Source: Marsupella aquatica
Lineage: Eukaryota; Marchantiophyta
Direction: 5' to 3'
Length of the DNA stretch: 64,000 nucleotides
NCBI GenBank assembly: GCA_973895155.1
Contig: OZ316897.1
Span: 496,001 to 560,000 of the forward strand
Each line of letters begins with the position of its first letter. Position 1 is the first letter of the stretch. Positions 37,030-47,890 of this stretch are shown piece after piece. The position numbers were made by a program, and so were the translations under genes. The notes beneath the pieces were generated by a model. It ran no database searches, had not been told where the DNA came from, and was given only the letters and a program-made list of their open reading frames with translations.

Positions 37030-38476
37030 CTTCCCAACTTTCTTGAGTCTTCCTCCTGTAGAGGGGCTAACTTTCATTCTGTTTATAAAGAAATGGACAA
37101 ATGGCTTTCCTGCTGTACAATTGGAGGGCAGCTTCGTCATCTCGCGCAATCGTATCAAATAGAGATAGTTTACGGTTATGCTGTAGAAACACAACTTTTC
37201 TTCCCAAAACTCAGTAAGCAAGCTTTAAAATGAGGGGGAAGATGTAATCACATTTTTGTATACAAGGGTGTGTAAGAGATGGTCTTGGAATGACGCTTGG
37301 TTTTCCTAAGCTGAAGGCTGAATTCCAATGTCAGTCTCATAACACTAGTGGTCTGTATTGTTTGCTACCCTCTTGGATCACAACCAATCATTGCATCCAT
37401 ATGGACAAGTTTGTCCATGGCTACAGAGAGGGGACCTTTTAACTGAGAACTATAGGGTTCAATATTATTTAAGGAAGATTCTGATCATCTTCCTCTTGAT
37501 GGACTCTTCTGCCCACTCAACTGGTATCTGGATGGAAGTTACATGGATGTCTCTAAATCTAAGGCACCCGCGATACTTCAGTCCAATGCTTAATGTCAAG
37601 TAAGGTGACACATACTGTAGGTGACGATTAGGTGGTAAGGGTTGGCAAATCTCGAGAATCTCTGTACAGCCGATGATAAGATCATATGAGCGAATTTCCT
37701 TTTACGGGATGAAATAGCCTGTCTGTGTAGATTTATCTGTCAGGCCTGGGAAATCACATTTACTAACAACGACCGGCTCAATATCATTGACAGTAGTAGA
37801 CAGTACTATAGATACTTTGTAAGGGAAATTTTCAGAAAAGGCTCTCGTCTTGTAGTTAGAAATGAAGACTGAGGAATTCCAATCAGCAGGTAGAGCAATT
37901 GCATCGATAAAATCAGAGGGTCCACCGTTGGGAAGACATTACCTGGAATTCTTATCGGGTTGTTGTGCCTGCATGCGACTTTCCTCTTTCAAATCACAGA
38001 TAAGATGTGAAGACGATGCTCACATTTCAAATTAATACTCAATGGGCGCATTTGCTCAACGTACTTTGCAATTTCTGGTTGCTACACTCTTGGTTCCTCA
38101 ACATGGCGAAGCTGCTCACTATCACACTTATCTTGGAGCCTCACACTATCTCACAACTCAATAAGGACGGCATGGATTTTCGAAGCTGTCCTCTATCACG
38201 CTTTGCTGGAGCCTCACAGTATCTTGCAACTCAATAAGGACAGACACCACCTACTAAAGAGACTCGTTACGAAGACGGGGCATCCAGGTTGAACTCCCAC
38301 ACATCGCTCTCGATTTGCACTTTGGAGACTGAACTTGTACTGTAGATTGCACTGCCGAATTGCTTTTCTCAAAGCTCAGAATTTGATGGACCTTAACTCC
38401 GAAGTTACTGGTTATGGACACAAAAAGTTATGACTACTGAATTCATAGTTCACGACTTTTTTCCATAACTTTTTCC
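37030..38476. other. 3' flank of ERGIC3, no gene recognised
   Basis: AT-rich sequence without supported coding frames. 38135-38235 holds a small tandem repeat of a gagcctcacantatctnncaactcaataaggac phrase. Confidence 0.45.
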
Positions 38477-38600
38477 CATTAAGATTGATTGCATGCCATT
38501 ACCACTAGACTGAAGAGGCTAGTGAGAAAAAAATAGCCATTAAGATTGATTGCTTGCCAATACCACTAGTCACTATAGAGGCTACTTAGTGAAATAAATA
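38477..38600. repeat. 61 bp tandem duplication
   Basis: Two copies begin cattaagattgattgc (38477 and 38538) and share ccataccactag-like middles. They are diverged by a few bases each. No function is apparent. Confidence 0.6.
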
Positions 38601-39751
38601 ATGAATGTGACCTCTACACAGGCACCTGACCGTTTGCAGCCGGTTTCCATTAGTTTACTCTGGGGTAAAGCGCTCCTCATGCACAAATTACTCATGGCAT
38701 CTGTCTTTAAAAGTGAAGTGTACTTCCCCAAAGTGGCAGTCCATGCTCATGCCCAAACTACTCAGGGCATCCTTCACAAAAGGGAAGCATCTGTATGCTG
38801 ACAGTGACTTATAATATTTGACCATTTTCACTCATCAGCAAGGAAAAAATGATCTTAGCTAAATTATCTCAAACTTTTTCAAGTGATAGATTGGACATCA
38901 GAAAACATGCTAGAAAAAGTTGAATAAATAATTATACGAGTCTTCCTAAAACTAGTTGCAGAAGTCTGCCAAAACCCAGCATTTTACACTTGGCCAAGGG
39001 GCCTGGAAAAACTACTTTGGACATCCCTTTAAAAAGTGGAGTGTGGCTGCAAAAGCAACCAGTCACTGTGAATTTTGGGGTAAAGTGATGCAGCGTGTCT
39101 CACAGTCCATGTGGATGGGCAAAATGAACTCCTCATTTTATTTTGTGGAACATGTTTGGATATGTTGCTCCAATCCAATCCAGAAAATTCCATGTACATA
39201 CCCTGCTGGACATTGCGCAATTATCCTCCAGAGCATATTAAGACTGTCTAGTCCAAATAGCCTTGTATAAGCACAAGAAGGGCTCTAGGTGCCCTGAGTC
39301 CCCACAACCATCTCTATACACAAGCATGGTCTATATGTAAAAAAATCTCTATTACAAGAGAATTTAGAGCCTGTCATTGTATGGAGGAGGTTATGAACTA
39401 TTATAGCATTATAGGAGCCTCAGTGTTTCTTTGAACTTAAATAGAGGTGGGGACATTGAAGCCCATTGGGCCACTCTGACAGACTCACCATGGCCCCAAT
39501 TCCCGGTTTCAGCTTGCACCCCGAACTTCAGTTATGCCCATAGAGTCATGGCCTAGAGGTTTCAATCTAGACTGAAGGCCTTGAAGAGTGGCTTTCCACT
39601 TCGGTTATAAACTAGTTAGAATTAATTGCTCATAATAGTATAATAGATAATTTATTTTTTAGTATAGATGGATGTCACCAAGGACTGAGGTATGAATAAG
39701 AATTCTGCTCCCCCTCCCTTGTCCATGTGTATCTCAAAAGGCAAGTATATG
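38601..39751. other. No gene recognised
   Basis: A loose repeat of roughly 75 bp at about 38670-38790 (ctcatgcncaaantactca) is the only structure seen. No domain is visible in any frame. Confidence 0.4.
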
Positions 39752-40270
39752 CTTGATGGACCCCCAATATAGAAAGTCTCTTACTTGATTGGACCCCGGA
39801 GTGATCCAGACCATTGATAGACCTTAAATCAAGGCACCCAAAACCTCATGGGGTTGTTCGGGGTGCGAAGTTTGGTTTGGGGGTCGATCAAGCAAATACC
39901 TCACTCAAAAGCTGGTCTACTTGCTGAAGAGGCATACACTTGATGATGCCCCAAAATGAAAAGTGTTGTTTGATGGGAGCCCCTAGTAATCCGGACTGTT
40001 TACACACATTGATAAATATTAGGGCGTCTCAATCCTTGAAGTCGCGGGAAAAAAAGGAGGCCCGGAACTAGCAGTTTCGGTCATGGTTCAGCACTGTGTG
40101 GACATGGATTTTCGTGTCCGCCACTTTTTCCCGAGATTCCGTCTCAGATCACAACCGGAAGCAGCAAAGTGAAGTTTGAGACGCCCTATTAAATCAACAT
40201 ACCCAGAACCACATGGGTTGATTGGGGAGAAAAGTTTGGTTTGGGGGTACTCAAGCAAATAATACCCCCT
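39752..40270. repeat. Tandem segmental duplication, second copy split by a MITE
   Basis: Copy 1 (about 39752-39905) and copy 2 (about 39937-40270) share the phrases tgatgg/tgatgc...cccc, a ccgga...gata stretch, ttaaatcaa, and aagtttggtttgggggt...caagcaaata. Copy 2 is longer because a 165 bp inverted-repeat element is inserted after its gataaa; removing it together with one TATTA restores the same spacing as copy 1. Confidence 0.7.
40022..40186. mobile_element. 165 bp MITE with GGGCGTCTCAA termini and TATTA duplication
   Basis: The element has an 11 bp perfect terminal inverted repeat (gggcgtctcaa at 40022-40032, ttgagacgccc at 40176-40186). A second inner inverted pair (cgggaaaaa / ttttcccg) lies further in. 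It is flanked by TATTA at 40017-40021 and again at 40187-40191. It has no coding capacity. A 5 bp duplication does not fit the usual PIF, Mutator or hAT sizes. If only the outer TA is the true duplication it could be mariner-like, but the comparison with the empty sister copy supports 5 bp. Confidence 0.75.
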
Positions 40271-40570
40271 TGCTGAACTGCAGTATATTTTGCATGTATA
40301 ATCTCTGCGGTACACTCGTGAATTAAACTACGGTGTATTCCTCTACATTTGAGGAAACTCGACCGACCATCGCTCTCGCTCACCAAGCTCTGTCGATTGG
40401 AAAACTATGTCCCTACCCATTTGGTACGCGACATCGATTCACAGCTCGACACAGCTCTGTAATGTTTGAAACCCATTTCCCGTCAGTCTTCAGAGCTCTC
40501 ATCATCGCCTCGAGCTTTTCTGAAAGCGATCAAGGCATACTCCTGATGTATCGGAAGGATTAAATGTCCC

Positions 40571-42019
40571 ATGGCGATGCAGCGCAGCTTGAGAGGTCCT
40601 CCCGGCGGTGGATCCGGCCTTGGATGCGGCCGCGATGGAGGAATTGCGAAGGCTTCGATTCTGGCGAGGGATGGACTTGGAGCGCCGAGTGGTTGTTGTG
40701 TGTGCACTCGGGAATCGACAAGGAGTAATTGTTGCAGCTCATCGATTTCGTTCCGTTCTCATCAACGAGAGTCTCGGAACCCTAATTTGAATTCAGTCCG
40801 GGCCATCCGGAAATTCGGAAGCTCTAGACATTCCTCCGAATTGTTAGGGGTAGGAATCAGCGGTCCGAGCTCCTCGTCTGGACGATGCGCAACACAGGTT
40901 GGAAGCAGAGGCAGAAATGGAGACTTCGTTTGCAAGGTGTTGGATGATTTTAGTCCACAGTCGATAACAGAACAGAAGGTTGGGAACGTCCACGACAATG
41001 TGCTCTCCTTGATTGGAGACACGCCGATGGTGTACCTGAACAAGGTGGGATCACGATGCTGCGCGAGAATTGCGTGTAAATTGGAAGCTCTGCAGCCCTG
41101 TCGAAGCGTGAAGGACCGCATTGCGCTGGCGATGGTGGAGGATGCAGAGAAAAAGGGGCTTATCAAGCCTGGAGTGAACACTCTGGTAGAAGCCACGAGT
41201 GGCAACACGGGCATTGGTTTGGCTTTCGTATGTGCTACCAAGGGGTACAAGCTGATATTGACAATGCCGGAAGACCAGAGCATGGAAAGGAGGATCCTCG
41301 TCTCTGCCTTTGGGGCCAAGGTCGTGCTTACTCCAGCAAGGATGGCCATGACCGGGTCGATCAGGAAGGCCGAGGAACTCCTGACAAAGATTCCTGGGTC
41401 ATTCTCTCTCCAGCAATTTAACAATCCTGCCAACCCTATGGTTCATTTTGAGACGACCGGGCCGGAAATCTGGAGGGATACGAAGGGGAAGATTGATTTT
41501 TTCGTGGCTGGGGTGGGCACAGGTGGAACCATAACTGGGTGTGGAGAGTATTTGAAAAAGATGAACAGGTACGTGCAAATTGTGGCTGTGGAGCCGGATG
41601 AGAGTGCTGTACTGTCAGGTGGGAAGGCAGGGTACCACCAGATACAGGGAATTGGGCCTGGTTTCATCCCTAGAGTGCTCAACGTCAACGTTGTGGACGA
41701 GGTGATCAGGGTTCATAGTAGGGATGCATTTGAGACAGCTCGCAGGCTCCATTTGGAGGAGGGATTGATGGTTGGGATTTCCTCGGGGGCTGCAGTTAAT
41801 GCTGCTGTACAAATTGGCCAGCGGCCAGAGAATAAGGGCAAACTCATTGTATGTGTGCTGCCCAGCTTTGGCGAGCGCTATTTATCCACTCCTTTGTTTT
41901 CGAAATTGTGGAAACTGAACATCGAGGAGGACAGAAAGGTGCCCATCACCTGGTCTTATCAGGAAGACCTTGACGAGGAGGAAGATGGGCCTGGCGGAGG
42001 GGCTATCACTTCCCCTTGA
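40571..42019 (+). CDS. OASTL: O-acetylserine (thiol) lyase / cysteine synthase, probably organellar, intronless
   Basis: The PLP enzyme makes cysteine from O-acetylserine and sulfide; close relatives make beta-cyanoalanine. The catalytic domain spans about residues 140-447 of 482. It includes [13 protein letters not shown], the Schiff-base lysine in PCRSVKDRI (K181), the substrate loop TSGNTG (209-214), the phosphate-binding GTGGT (316-320), [19 protein letters not shown] and [11 protein letters not shown] ending in [13 protein letters not shown]. Residues 1 to about 135 are Ser/Arg/Gly-rich with few acids, which fits an N-terminal transit peptide, though this is longer than usual. A Glu/Asp-rich tail after residue 448 goes past the normal end. 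[10 protein letters not shown] differs from the more usual wording of this loop. There is no intron, although plant genes of this family usually have many. Whether it is OASTL or cyanoalanine synthase cannot be decided by eye. Confidence 0.93.
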   Translation: MAMQRSLRGPPGGGSGLGCGRDGGIAKASILARDGLGAPSGCCVCTRESTRSNCCSSSISFRSHQRESRNPNLNSVRAIRKFGSSRHSSELLGVGISGPSSSSGRCATQVGSRGRNGDFVCKVLDDFSPQSITEQKVGNVHDNVLSLIGDTPMVYLNKVGSRCCARIACKLEALQPCRSVKDRIALAMVEDAEKKGLIKPGVNTLVEATSGNTGIGLAFVCATKGYKLILTMPEDQSMERRILVSAFGAKVVLTPARMAMTGSIRKAEELLTKIPGSFSLQQFNNPANPMVHFETTGPEIWRDTKGKIDFFVAGVGTGGTITGCGEYLKKMNRYVQIVAVEPDESAVLSGGKAGYHQIQGIGPGFIPRVLNVNVVDEVIRVHSRDAFETARRLHLEEGLMVGISSGAAVNAAVQIGQRPENKGKLIVCVLPSFGERYLSTPLFSKLWKLNIEEDRKVPITWSYQEDLDEEEDGPGGGAITSP

Positions 42020-42649
42020 GTTGTGAACCCGTTATTCATCTGCTCTATCTGCGAGCCCACAGGGCGGATTTGTTCAGCTGGGAAAGAAGTCATTTAGTTG
42101 CTCAGAGTGTATGTAATTGGTAACTTATTGGACCGCCTAGTTCAGAGGAGACAAAACTCGTGGGGTAGTTTCAATACTATCTTTGCAATCGTTTAGATTT
42201 TCATCACCTGCTATACTTGGTGACCTATCTACTCACTGCCTAGTTCAGTAAAGATGAACATAGGGGTGGCAGTTCGACATCTCTGTGAAATCATGTAGAA
42301 TATCATACAGAAACACAAGAAATCTCAACTGATTTCAGGTACGCTCTTATCAAGGTTTTATGTGCCTAATCCAGTGCCTTTGATCACCTTTTGCTAACAC
42401 CCACTTGAGGCCTGTGTACCAATTCTAATGGGAGATCGTGAATCCCTTTTCAATATTACTTTGAGAGTTGTGATTTGGTATGCTCGATTAAAGGCTTCGT
42501 TTGACGTTGAGTTTTGTCCACCTGCTCCTCCTTGCACTTCAGGAAACAAGCATATTTTGTCGAAATACATTCAGCAACCCCAAAAATACATCTTAAATGG
42601 ATATCCTGGGTTGGTCAAATTGGTCACTTAGTTCTCTGTGACTCTTCCC
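42020..42649. other. 3' flank of cysteine synthase, no gene recognised
   Basis: AT-rich; no supported frame. Confidence 0.5.
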
Positions 42650-42870
42650 GCTTGATTTTGCAACTTAAATATACTATGCTTCAGAATGCCTCCTGGTTGA
42701 TTTCACAGAAGGATATGGAACCCGGAGGTCCAAAGTTGTACAGCAAGACACTGCGACTCTGCTGCTTGATTTGCAACATAATATGCCATGCTTCAGAATG
42801 CTTCGTGGTTGATTTCACAGAGGACGTAGAATGCCAAGATCCGAAATTGTACAGTAAGAAATACGGAGAA
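42650..42870. repeat. 114 bp tandem duplication
   Basis: Two copies begin gcttgattttgcaac (42650) and gcttgatttgcaac (42764) and share atgcttcagaatgc, tggttgatttcacaga and aagttgtacag. They are diverged and have no coding support. Confidence 0.7.
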
Positions 42871-43439
42871 CTCAGAGTGGGACTTTCAGTAAGGACGGTA
42901 GGCTAACTACAGATGTATGAATGCTCGAGTTCAATATCCCCGCATACATATAGCGTTTTCCTAGGCCCAAGTTCAAAAGGAAGTTAAATTAGGATACTAC
43001 ACGGGAACTGTTGGCATAATTCGATGATCAATCAGTGGTCCTCATCGTCCTGTGTAATTATTCCAAGTGCTCTGAATGTTGAACTCCGCAGTATATTTCA
43101 GCTACAGTGAGGCTTCCAATTCTTGAGACGAGAGCATCACCGAGTATCGCATCTCCTTCGTCAGTATATGGTCACAAGATTTCAGTCAATCTACAGCAAC
43201 ACTAAACAATAAAATTTAACATTAAGCATACATTTGTGCGCCACATTCAACGAAGACCCATTTACTGAACCAGAGCAAATGGAGGAGCAGCCTAAAAGAG
43301 TACAATCATGATGTCCAGAAATTGGAACGCACCTCACCAGCTTGCTCAGTACTCCATTATTGGTTCTCTCTAGGTAAGCGAGTCCCGAAATAGGATGTGT
43401 GAAACGAGCCTCAACGCAAGAGAAATTAACAAAACATTC
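42871..43439. other. No gene recognised
   Basis: No frame or repeat of note before the duplicated 3' flank of the unknown-gene pseudogene begins near 43440. Confidence 0.4.
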
Positions 43440-43689
43440 ATATTATAGGTGGAGGCAATATAGATAGCAAAGACAAAGGTCCAGGCTGAGCTAATGACTG
43501 TCTTACATGTACTCCAACTTATTATATATGGTTACTGCATAGCAAGAAGGTTTTCTTACCAGCAAACTAAAGGTCGGGATGTTGGGGTCGAAAGATCGTT
43601 AGACCTTAGACTTTCAAGGCAGGTGAATTTTGAAGTCTGTACGCACGTCTATACCTATCCATCCTAGCTAGCCTCGATCCCGATGTTGA

Positions 43690-44590
43690 ATCATTCACGT
43701 TCAAAACGCACCGTGCTGTATCGTCCAAGTCTCATGGAAGGTCAACGTCTGCTGAGTTGGTAAGCACGCCATTTATGCCTAAATGAATGTCGTCGACTCC
43801 TAGCCGGCCCTATTGCCTCGACTGCATATTTTGGTCGTGAACCCGTCCATCCAGCAAGAGTCACTCTAAGTTCCTTGGCGGTCGCCCATTTCACCTCGAT
43901 ACCTTGGTATCTAACTGGAGAAGGGCTTCTCCATCGCCGATCGTACTGTTTGATCGAGTGAGCCCGCAAGCCCGCTCATGACAGGCCATGATAGAAGGGG
44001 CTTTCAGCCCCCCGGACGGTGGGTGATCAGGTGAACTCCCAAATTTTTAGTGTCGTGCTTATTATAGGACACTGCATAGTAGTATTTGTGCGTGCTAGGG
44101 TCGCGCTTGGTGAGATCCACGGTAAGTTACGAAGTTTGTGACCGCGGTGGTGATCATCGTTCCCGTCTTCTGGCTTATCTGGTACCACAACGTCGCTTGC
44201 TCGAGCGGTTGATAGTGAGCTGAGGACTGTAGGGCAAGAGTGTAGTGGAGTCAACGAAGATAGAGCTTCGTAATTGAGCCCCGTCGCTGTTTTAGACGCC
44301 TACAATGACATGGATGCCGTCGACTCCTGGCTACTTGTAGTGTACTTTGTGGACATGCAAGCAGTCTGGAACTGTAGTTGCCGAGCGGATCCAGCCACCA
44401 GTAACGTCGAGATCGAAGCTTCGCCTATGTTACACGCCACGCCCTAAGTTGGAAGTTTGACAGTCCAGTTCAAGGCCTAATTGGCTTCCATTTGATGGTA
44501 GTCAAGGGCGCGATTCCCTTCGAATGCCAGACTGTATTGAAGGTTGTGCTTCCATCAGGCTCCATGGTGACGCTTTTGGCGATATGCAAG
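43690..44590 (-). pseudogene. Decayed tandem paralogue of the Trp/Asn-rich gene
   Basis: The sequence aligns with the intact gene at 46274-47320 over most of its length. Near its 3' end one reads IEVKWATAKELRVTLAGW and AVEAIGPARSRRH, matching VEVKWASVCELGMTLTGS and SVQAIGPPNDD. Middle blocks match at the DNA level (cagttcaaggc, gacatggatgccg). The frame is broken repeatedly. About 120 bp covering the start codon and first codons is deleted: the phrase ggcgatatgcaag jumps directly to aggacaagccgcag, which in the intact copy lies upstream of the ATG. The homology extends outward into the 3' flank (from about 43440) and the promoter (to about 44770), so the duplication was genomic, not by retroposition. 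Confidence 0.85.
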
Positions 44591-44757
44591 AGGACAAGCC
44601 GCAGTGCAGATCGATAGTAAACTATAGACCTATCTATTGCTAGCTGATCACGGATACAGACTGGGAAAGTAATGAAAGTGTAGTTGCGATGAAGGAGAAG
44701 TAGTAGCGATATCGTATGAAGCGGATGAGTGCTGGCGGCTACCCTTAGTGTCGTTTC

Positions 44758-44764
44758 TTATATA
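44758..44764 (-). promoter_or_regulatory. TATA box of the pseudogene copy
   Basis: TATATAA on the minus strand. It lies at the position that corresponds to the TATA-like AAGTATAAGA upstream of the intact paralogue (47491-47500), which shows that the promoter was duplicated along with the gene. Confidence 0.55.
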
Positions 44765-44770
44765 GCTGCT

Positions 44771-45195
44771 CGCTAGTTGTGAGACTCACCTATTTTAATT
44801 TATTAGCAAAGAACAGGCCCGTGACCGAAGGTTTGTGGTCACAATAGGCTGAACACTACCCATACTTGTTTTGAAAGTACTCTCTACAATACTTTTGACA
44901 ATACTATCGGACAATACGGTCTGGACCATTTTGCTGTGCGAAGCTGGACATGGAGAGAACTAGTCGGGGGTCGGGTGATGAAGCAGATGTGGTACTGGGT
45001 AATTGCAGCCCGAGACCTGGAGTTGGAACTGAGGACACAACGTTGACTTCGGCTGTTTCCAATGAGGTGAGTTTAGGGTTTACATGATTCCAACAATTTG
45101 TAAAATTAGAATCTCTGCTATGATATGTATTCTTTGTTTTGGCCCACCAGGAATGAACTCGCATCCCGAGCTAATCCATACCAGAATGGAGGTTC
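44771..45195. other. Spacer between pseudogene promoter and tandem repeats
   Basis: No gene or clear repeat seen. Confidence 0.4.
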
Positions 45196-45450
45196 GGTCG
45201 TTCCCGCAGCTCAACTTGCTGTGCCAATCTTGTAAAACAAGGGTCGTTCCCGCAGCTCAACTTGCTGTGCCAATCTTGTACAACAAGGAGCGCCCGGACA
45301 GGCTGAAACAACGGTCCTGATTGATTCAATCCTGAAAAAGTTGCACTGTTTTGCTGCGCCCGTCTTGTAAAGTGGCCCTTGGTACTGATTGATTCAATCC
45401 TCAAAAAAGTTGCACTGTCTTGCTGCGCCCGTCTTGTAAAGTGGCCCTTA
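45196..45450. repeat. Two adjacent tandem duplications (46 bp x 2, then 68 bp x 2)
   Basis: Copies of ggtcgttcccgcagctcaac start at 45196 and 45242 (period 46). Copies of ctgattgattcaatcctnaa start at 45317 and 45385 (period 68). The two units share related tails (tgctgtgccaatcttgta versus tgctgcgcccgtcttgta), so they may derive from one older repeat. Confidence 0.8.
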
Positions 45451-46273
45451 TAGCACTGAAGTTTAACAACAAAGAAACATCTGTGAGCACAAAACAAAGA
45501 AACATTTATTAAACAGGAGGAAAACACTACAACCAATACCTCATTGTGGAGGAATTGAAGCACACTTAAAATACGTGGGGGTCCACAGCGCACAGCCCAT
45601 ACGGTGTTCAAAATTCCGGTGGTGCTGAGTCCATCCAAGAACTCCAAAACTACAACCTGGATGAACAGCAGAAACGGGCCCACCCGCTCAGACCCAACGA
45701 TCCTCGCGCAATGCCATCCTTTGGTGGGCCACCGAAACCGAAACAGGAGCCGGCAGGAAACGAACCCCAAGGCAAGACAATCACAACACTACTGCCGAGA
45801 GGGCAATACGTGGAGCAAAGACAAAGGTCGAGGCTGAGCTCACGACTTGCATCTTCGATCTCCTACTTTTCATAATTACTACACACAAGAAGTTTCATAA
45901 CAAGGCTTAAACTCAAGGTCTGGATATTGGGGCAAATAGATCATGGAGATCGGTAGGGCAGACCGACATAGACAATTGCACGGAATGAGGTAACAAATTG
46001 ATAGATCCCGGGGATCATTCGCCAAGAGAGCTACAGCCAATGTAAACTGGAAGTAATTGCATACTCGAGAAGCCAGGATCGATCGATGCCAATGCACATG
46101 CCCGTGCACATGATCATACGCCAAAAGAGTGCCCGAAAGAGTGTTCATCGATTACATTGTTGTTGTCGCAGCACTTCGCCAAGCTGCTGACTTAGACTGT
46201 CAAGGCAGGTGATTCATACGGACGTCTGTGCGTAGCCCTCCCAGCTAGCCTCCCAACGTTGAATCATTAACGT
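45451..46273. other. 3' flank of the unknown gene
   Basis: From about 45800 the sequence matches the flank at 43440-43690 (gcaaagacaaaggtc...aggctgagct, tcaaggcaggtga, ttgaatcatt), so it belongs to the duplicated unit. 45451-45800 has no supported gene. Confidence 0.5.
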
Positions 46274-47320
46274 TCAGTACTGAAGGACGTCCTCTATCGT
46301 CCATGTCTCGTGGATCGGAAGGGCGTCTGCTGACTTTTCCAGCACGTTGTTTATCTCTGCATCAATGTCGTCGTTCGGCGGCCCAATTGCCTGGACAGAA
46401 TCCTTCGATCCAGTAAGAGTCATTCCAAGTTCACAGACGGACGCCCATTTCACCTCGACATCTTTGTATTTGATGGAGAATGACTTTTCCATTCTGCCTT
46501 TGATGGTAGCTTGGCTCTCTGGAGATTCAACGGGGGCGCCGAAAAGGATCTTTCTCACAACGGTCCACCCATCCATTGTGATCGGAGCCTTGCCGATGCT
46601 TGCATTGGCAGTGAGCGCGGGAACATCCTCGGACGCAAGACCAGCTGTCGCCTGCCTATTCGGTCGAGTAACTTGGGTCAACCAATTTCCAGTGTGGGGC
46701 TTAAAGGTCGTTGCGTAGAAGTATTCCTGCATGGAAGTGGGCGTGGTAAGATCCTGGCATTCGCTTGGTGTTTTATCGGCATGGAACATCTCTCCGGTCT
46801 TCACGCCTACCTCGTACCACCAATACGCGTTCTCTACCGGTTGGTATCGAGCTGTGGAACCTGGGGGAAGAGCAGTTTCGTCAACAAAAATTTTGTCGTA
46901 ACCCCCGTCGCTGTTCTGGACGCCCACAACGACATGGATGCCGCGGATTTCGTCGGACTGGTAGTCGACCTTGCCGACACGCATGAAGCCCGGCATGGGT
47001 CGTGTTTCGGAGGTGACCCAGCAACCGGTATAATCGAGATCGAAAACTTGGCCTTGGTTACATTGCTGCCAGTTGCCTCCAAGATGGACTGAGACTCCCT
47101 GATGTGGAACTTGAGCCGTCCAGTTCAAGGCGTAAACTGCGTTCCATTGGATGGAAATATTGGGGGCGGCTCGCTTCGATTGCCAGACTGTGTTGAAGGT
47201 TGGAAATCCATCACCCTTGGCTACGGATTTGGCGATGTGGAAGTTCCACGTATTCGCATAGATATATTGAAGTTCTTCTCCATTCTGAAAGACTAATATT
47301 TCGCGTACCGGGTCTCCCAT
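46274..47320 (-). CDS. Uncharacterised Trp/Asn-rich protein, 348 residues, tandemly duplicated
   Basis: I do not recognise a named family. The product is soluble-looking: no signal peptide and no membrane segment. It is rich in Trp, Asn and Gln in its first 220 residues, with blocks such as FNTVWQSKRAAPNISIQWN, YALNWTAQVP, GNWQQCNQGQVFDLDYTG, GIHVVVGVQN, VDETALPPGSTARYQP and AYWWYEVGVKTGEMF. This alternation suggests a beta-rich fold. The last 90 residues (KYKDVEVKWASVCELGMTLT, then an acidic helix-like end) are a separate, charged section also kept in the pseudogene copy. The single open frame, TATA-like AAGTATAAGA about 170 bp upstream, and the presence of a decayed neighbour copy all support a real gene. 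I have only a vague impression of similar proteins in fungi, and transfer is a hypothesis to test, not a claim. Confidence 0.75.
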   Translation of the reverse strand: MGDPVREILVFQNGEELQYIYANTWNFHIAKSVAKGDGFPTFNTVWQSKRAAPNISIQWNAVYALNWTAQVPHQGVSVHLGGNWQQCNQGQVFDLDYTGCWVTSETRPMPGFMRVGKVDYQSDEIRGIHVVVGVQNSDGGYDKIFVDETALPPGSTARYQPVENAYWWYEVGVKTGEMFHADKTPSECQDLTTPTSMQEYFYATTFKPHTGNWLTQVTRPNRQATAGLASEDVPALTANASIGKAPITMDGWTVVRKILFGAPVESPESQATIKGRMEKSFSIKYKDVEVKWASVCELGMTLTGSKDSVQAIGPPNDDIDAEINNVLEKSADALPIHETWTIEDVLQY

Positions 47321-47490
47321 ATCTAGTGACTGGCCGGAATGAGGACAAGCTGCAGAGAGTGAAGTATAAACTTATCGATCGATTGCCAAATTACTGGTAA
47401 CGGAAGGAAAGAGTTGCGATCGAGTAGCTAACTAGTAGCGATGTGGACTGAAGCGGATGGGTGTGCTGGACATTGCACTTCGCGCGCCCT

Positions 47491-47500
47491 TCTTATACTT
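47491..47500 (-). promoter_or_regulatory. TATA-like box of the Trp/Asn-rich gene
   Basis: AAGTATAAGA on the minus strand, about 170 bp before the ATG. It aligns with TATATAAGA upstream of the pseudogene copy. Confidence 0.45.
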
Positions 47501-47641
47501 TTTGACCCTGCTTTTCCTCCCAAAAACCAAAGCCAACAGAAAACAAGGGTTCCAAACAACCAATTGACTTTCATTCAAAAAGCCAGCAGACAACAAGGGT
47601 GGCCCATAAGAGGGGGTAGGCAACCAGGGGGGACCAGAAAT

Positions 47642-47890
47642 CCAAAAGCCTAAAGCACCCGGGAAGCCAGGAGAAGTAGGCCCCAAAAAAGGAAGCCAAA
47701 CCCCAAATTCAACCATATGGTCCAAAAGCCTAAAGGAACGGGGAAGCCCAGACCAGGAGAGAAGCCGGCCCCAAGAAAAGGAGCCAACCCAGAAATTCAA
47801 CCATCTGGTCCAAAAGCCTAAAGGACCTGGGAAGCAGGAGAGAAGCAGGCCCCAAGAAAGGAAGCCAAACTAAAAATTCAACCACAACAA
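47642..47890. repeat. Three tandem repeats of 80-88 bp
   Basis: Copies beginning ccaaaagcctaaag at 47642, 47722 and 47810 run through gaagc, ggccccaa and aattcaacca. The array is purine-rich on the plus strand. It lies about 140 bp upstream of the TATA-like box of the minus-strand gene ending at 46274, and outside the part shared with the pseudogene. Confidence 0.8.
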
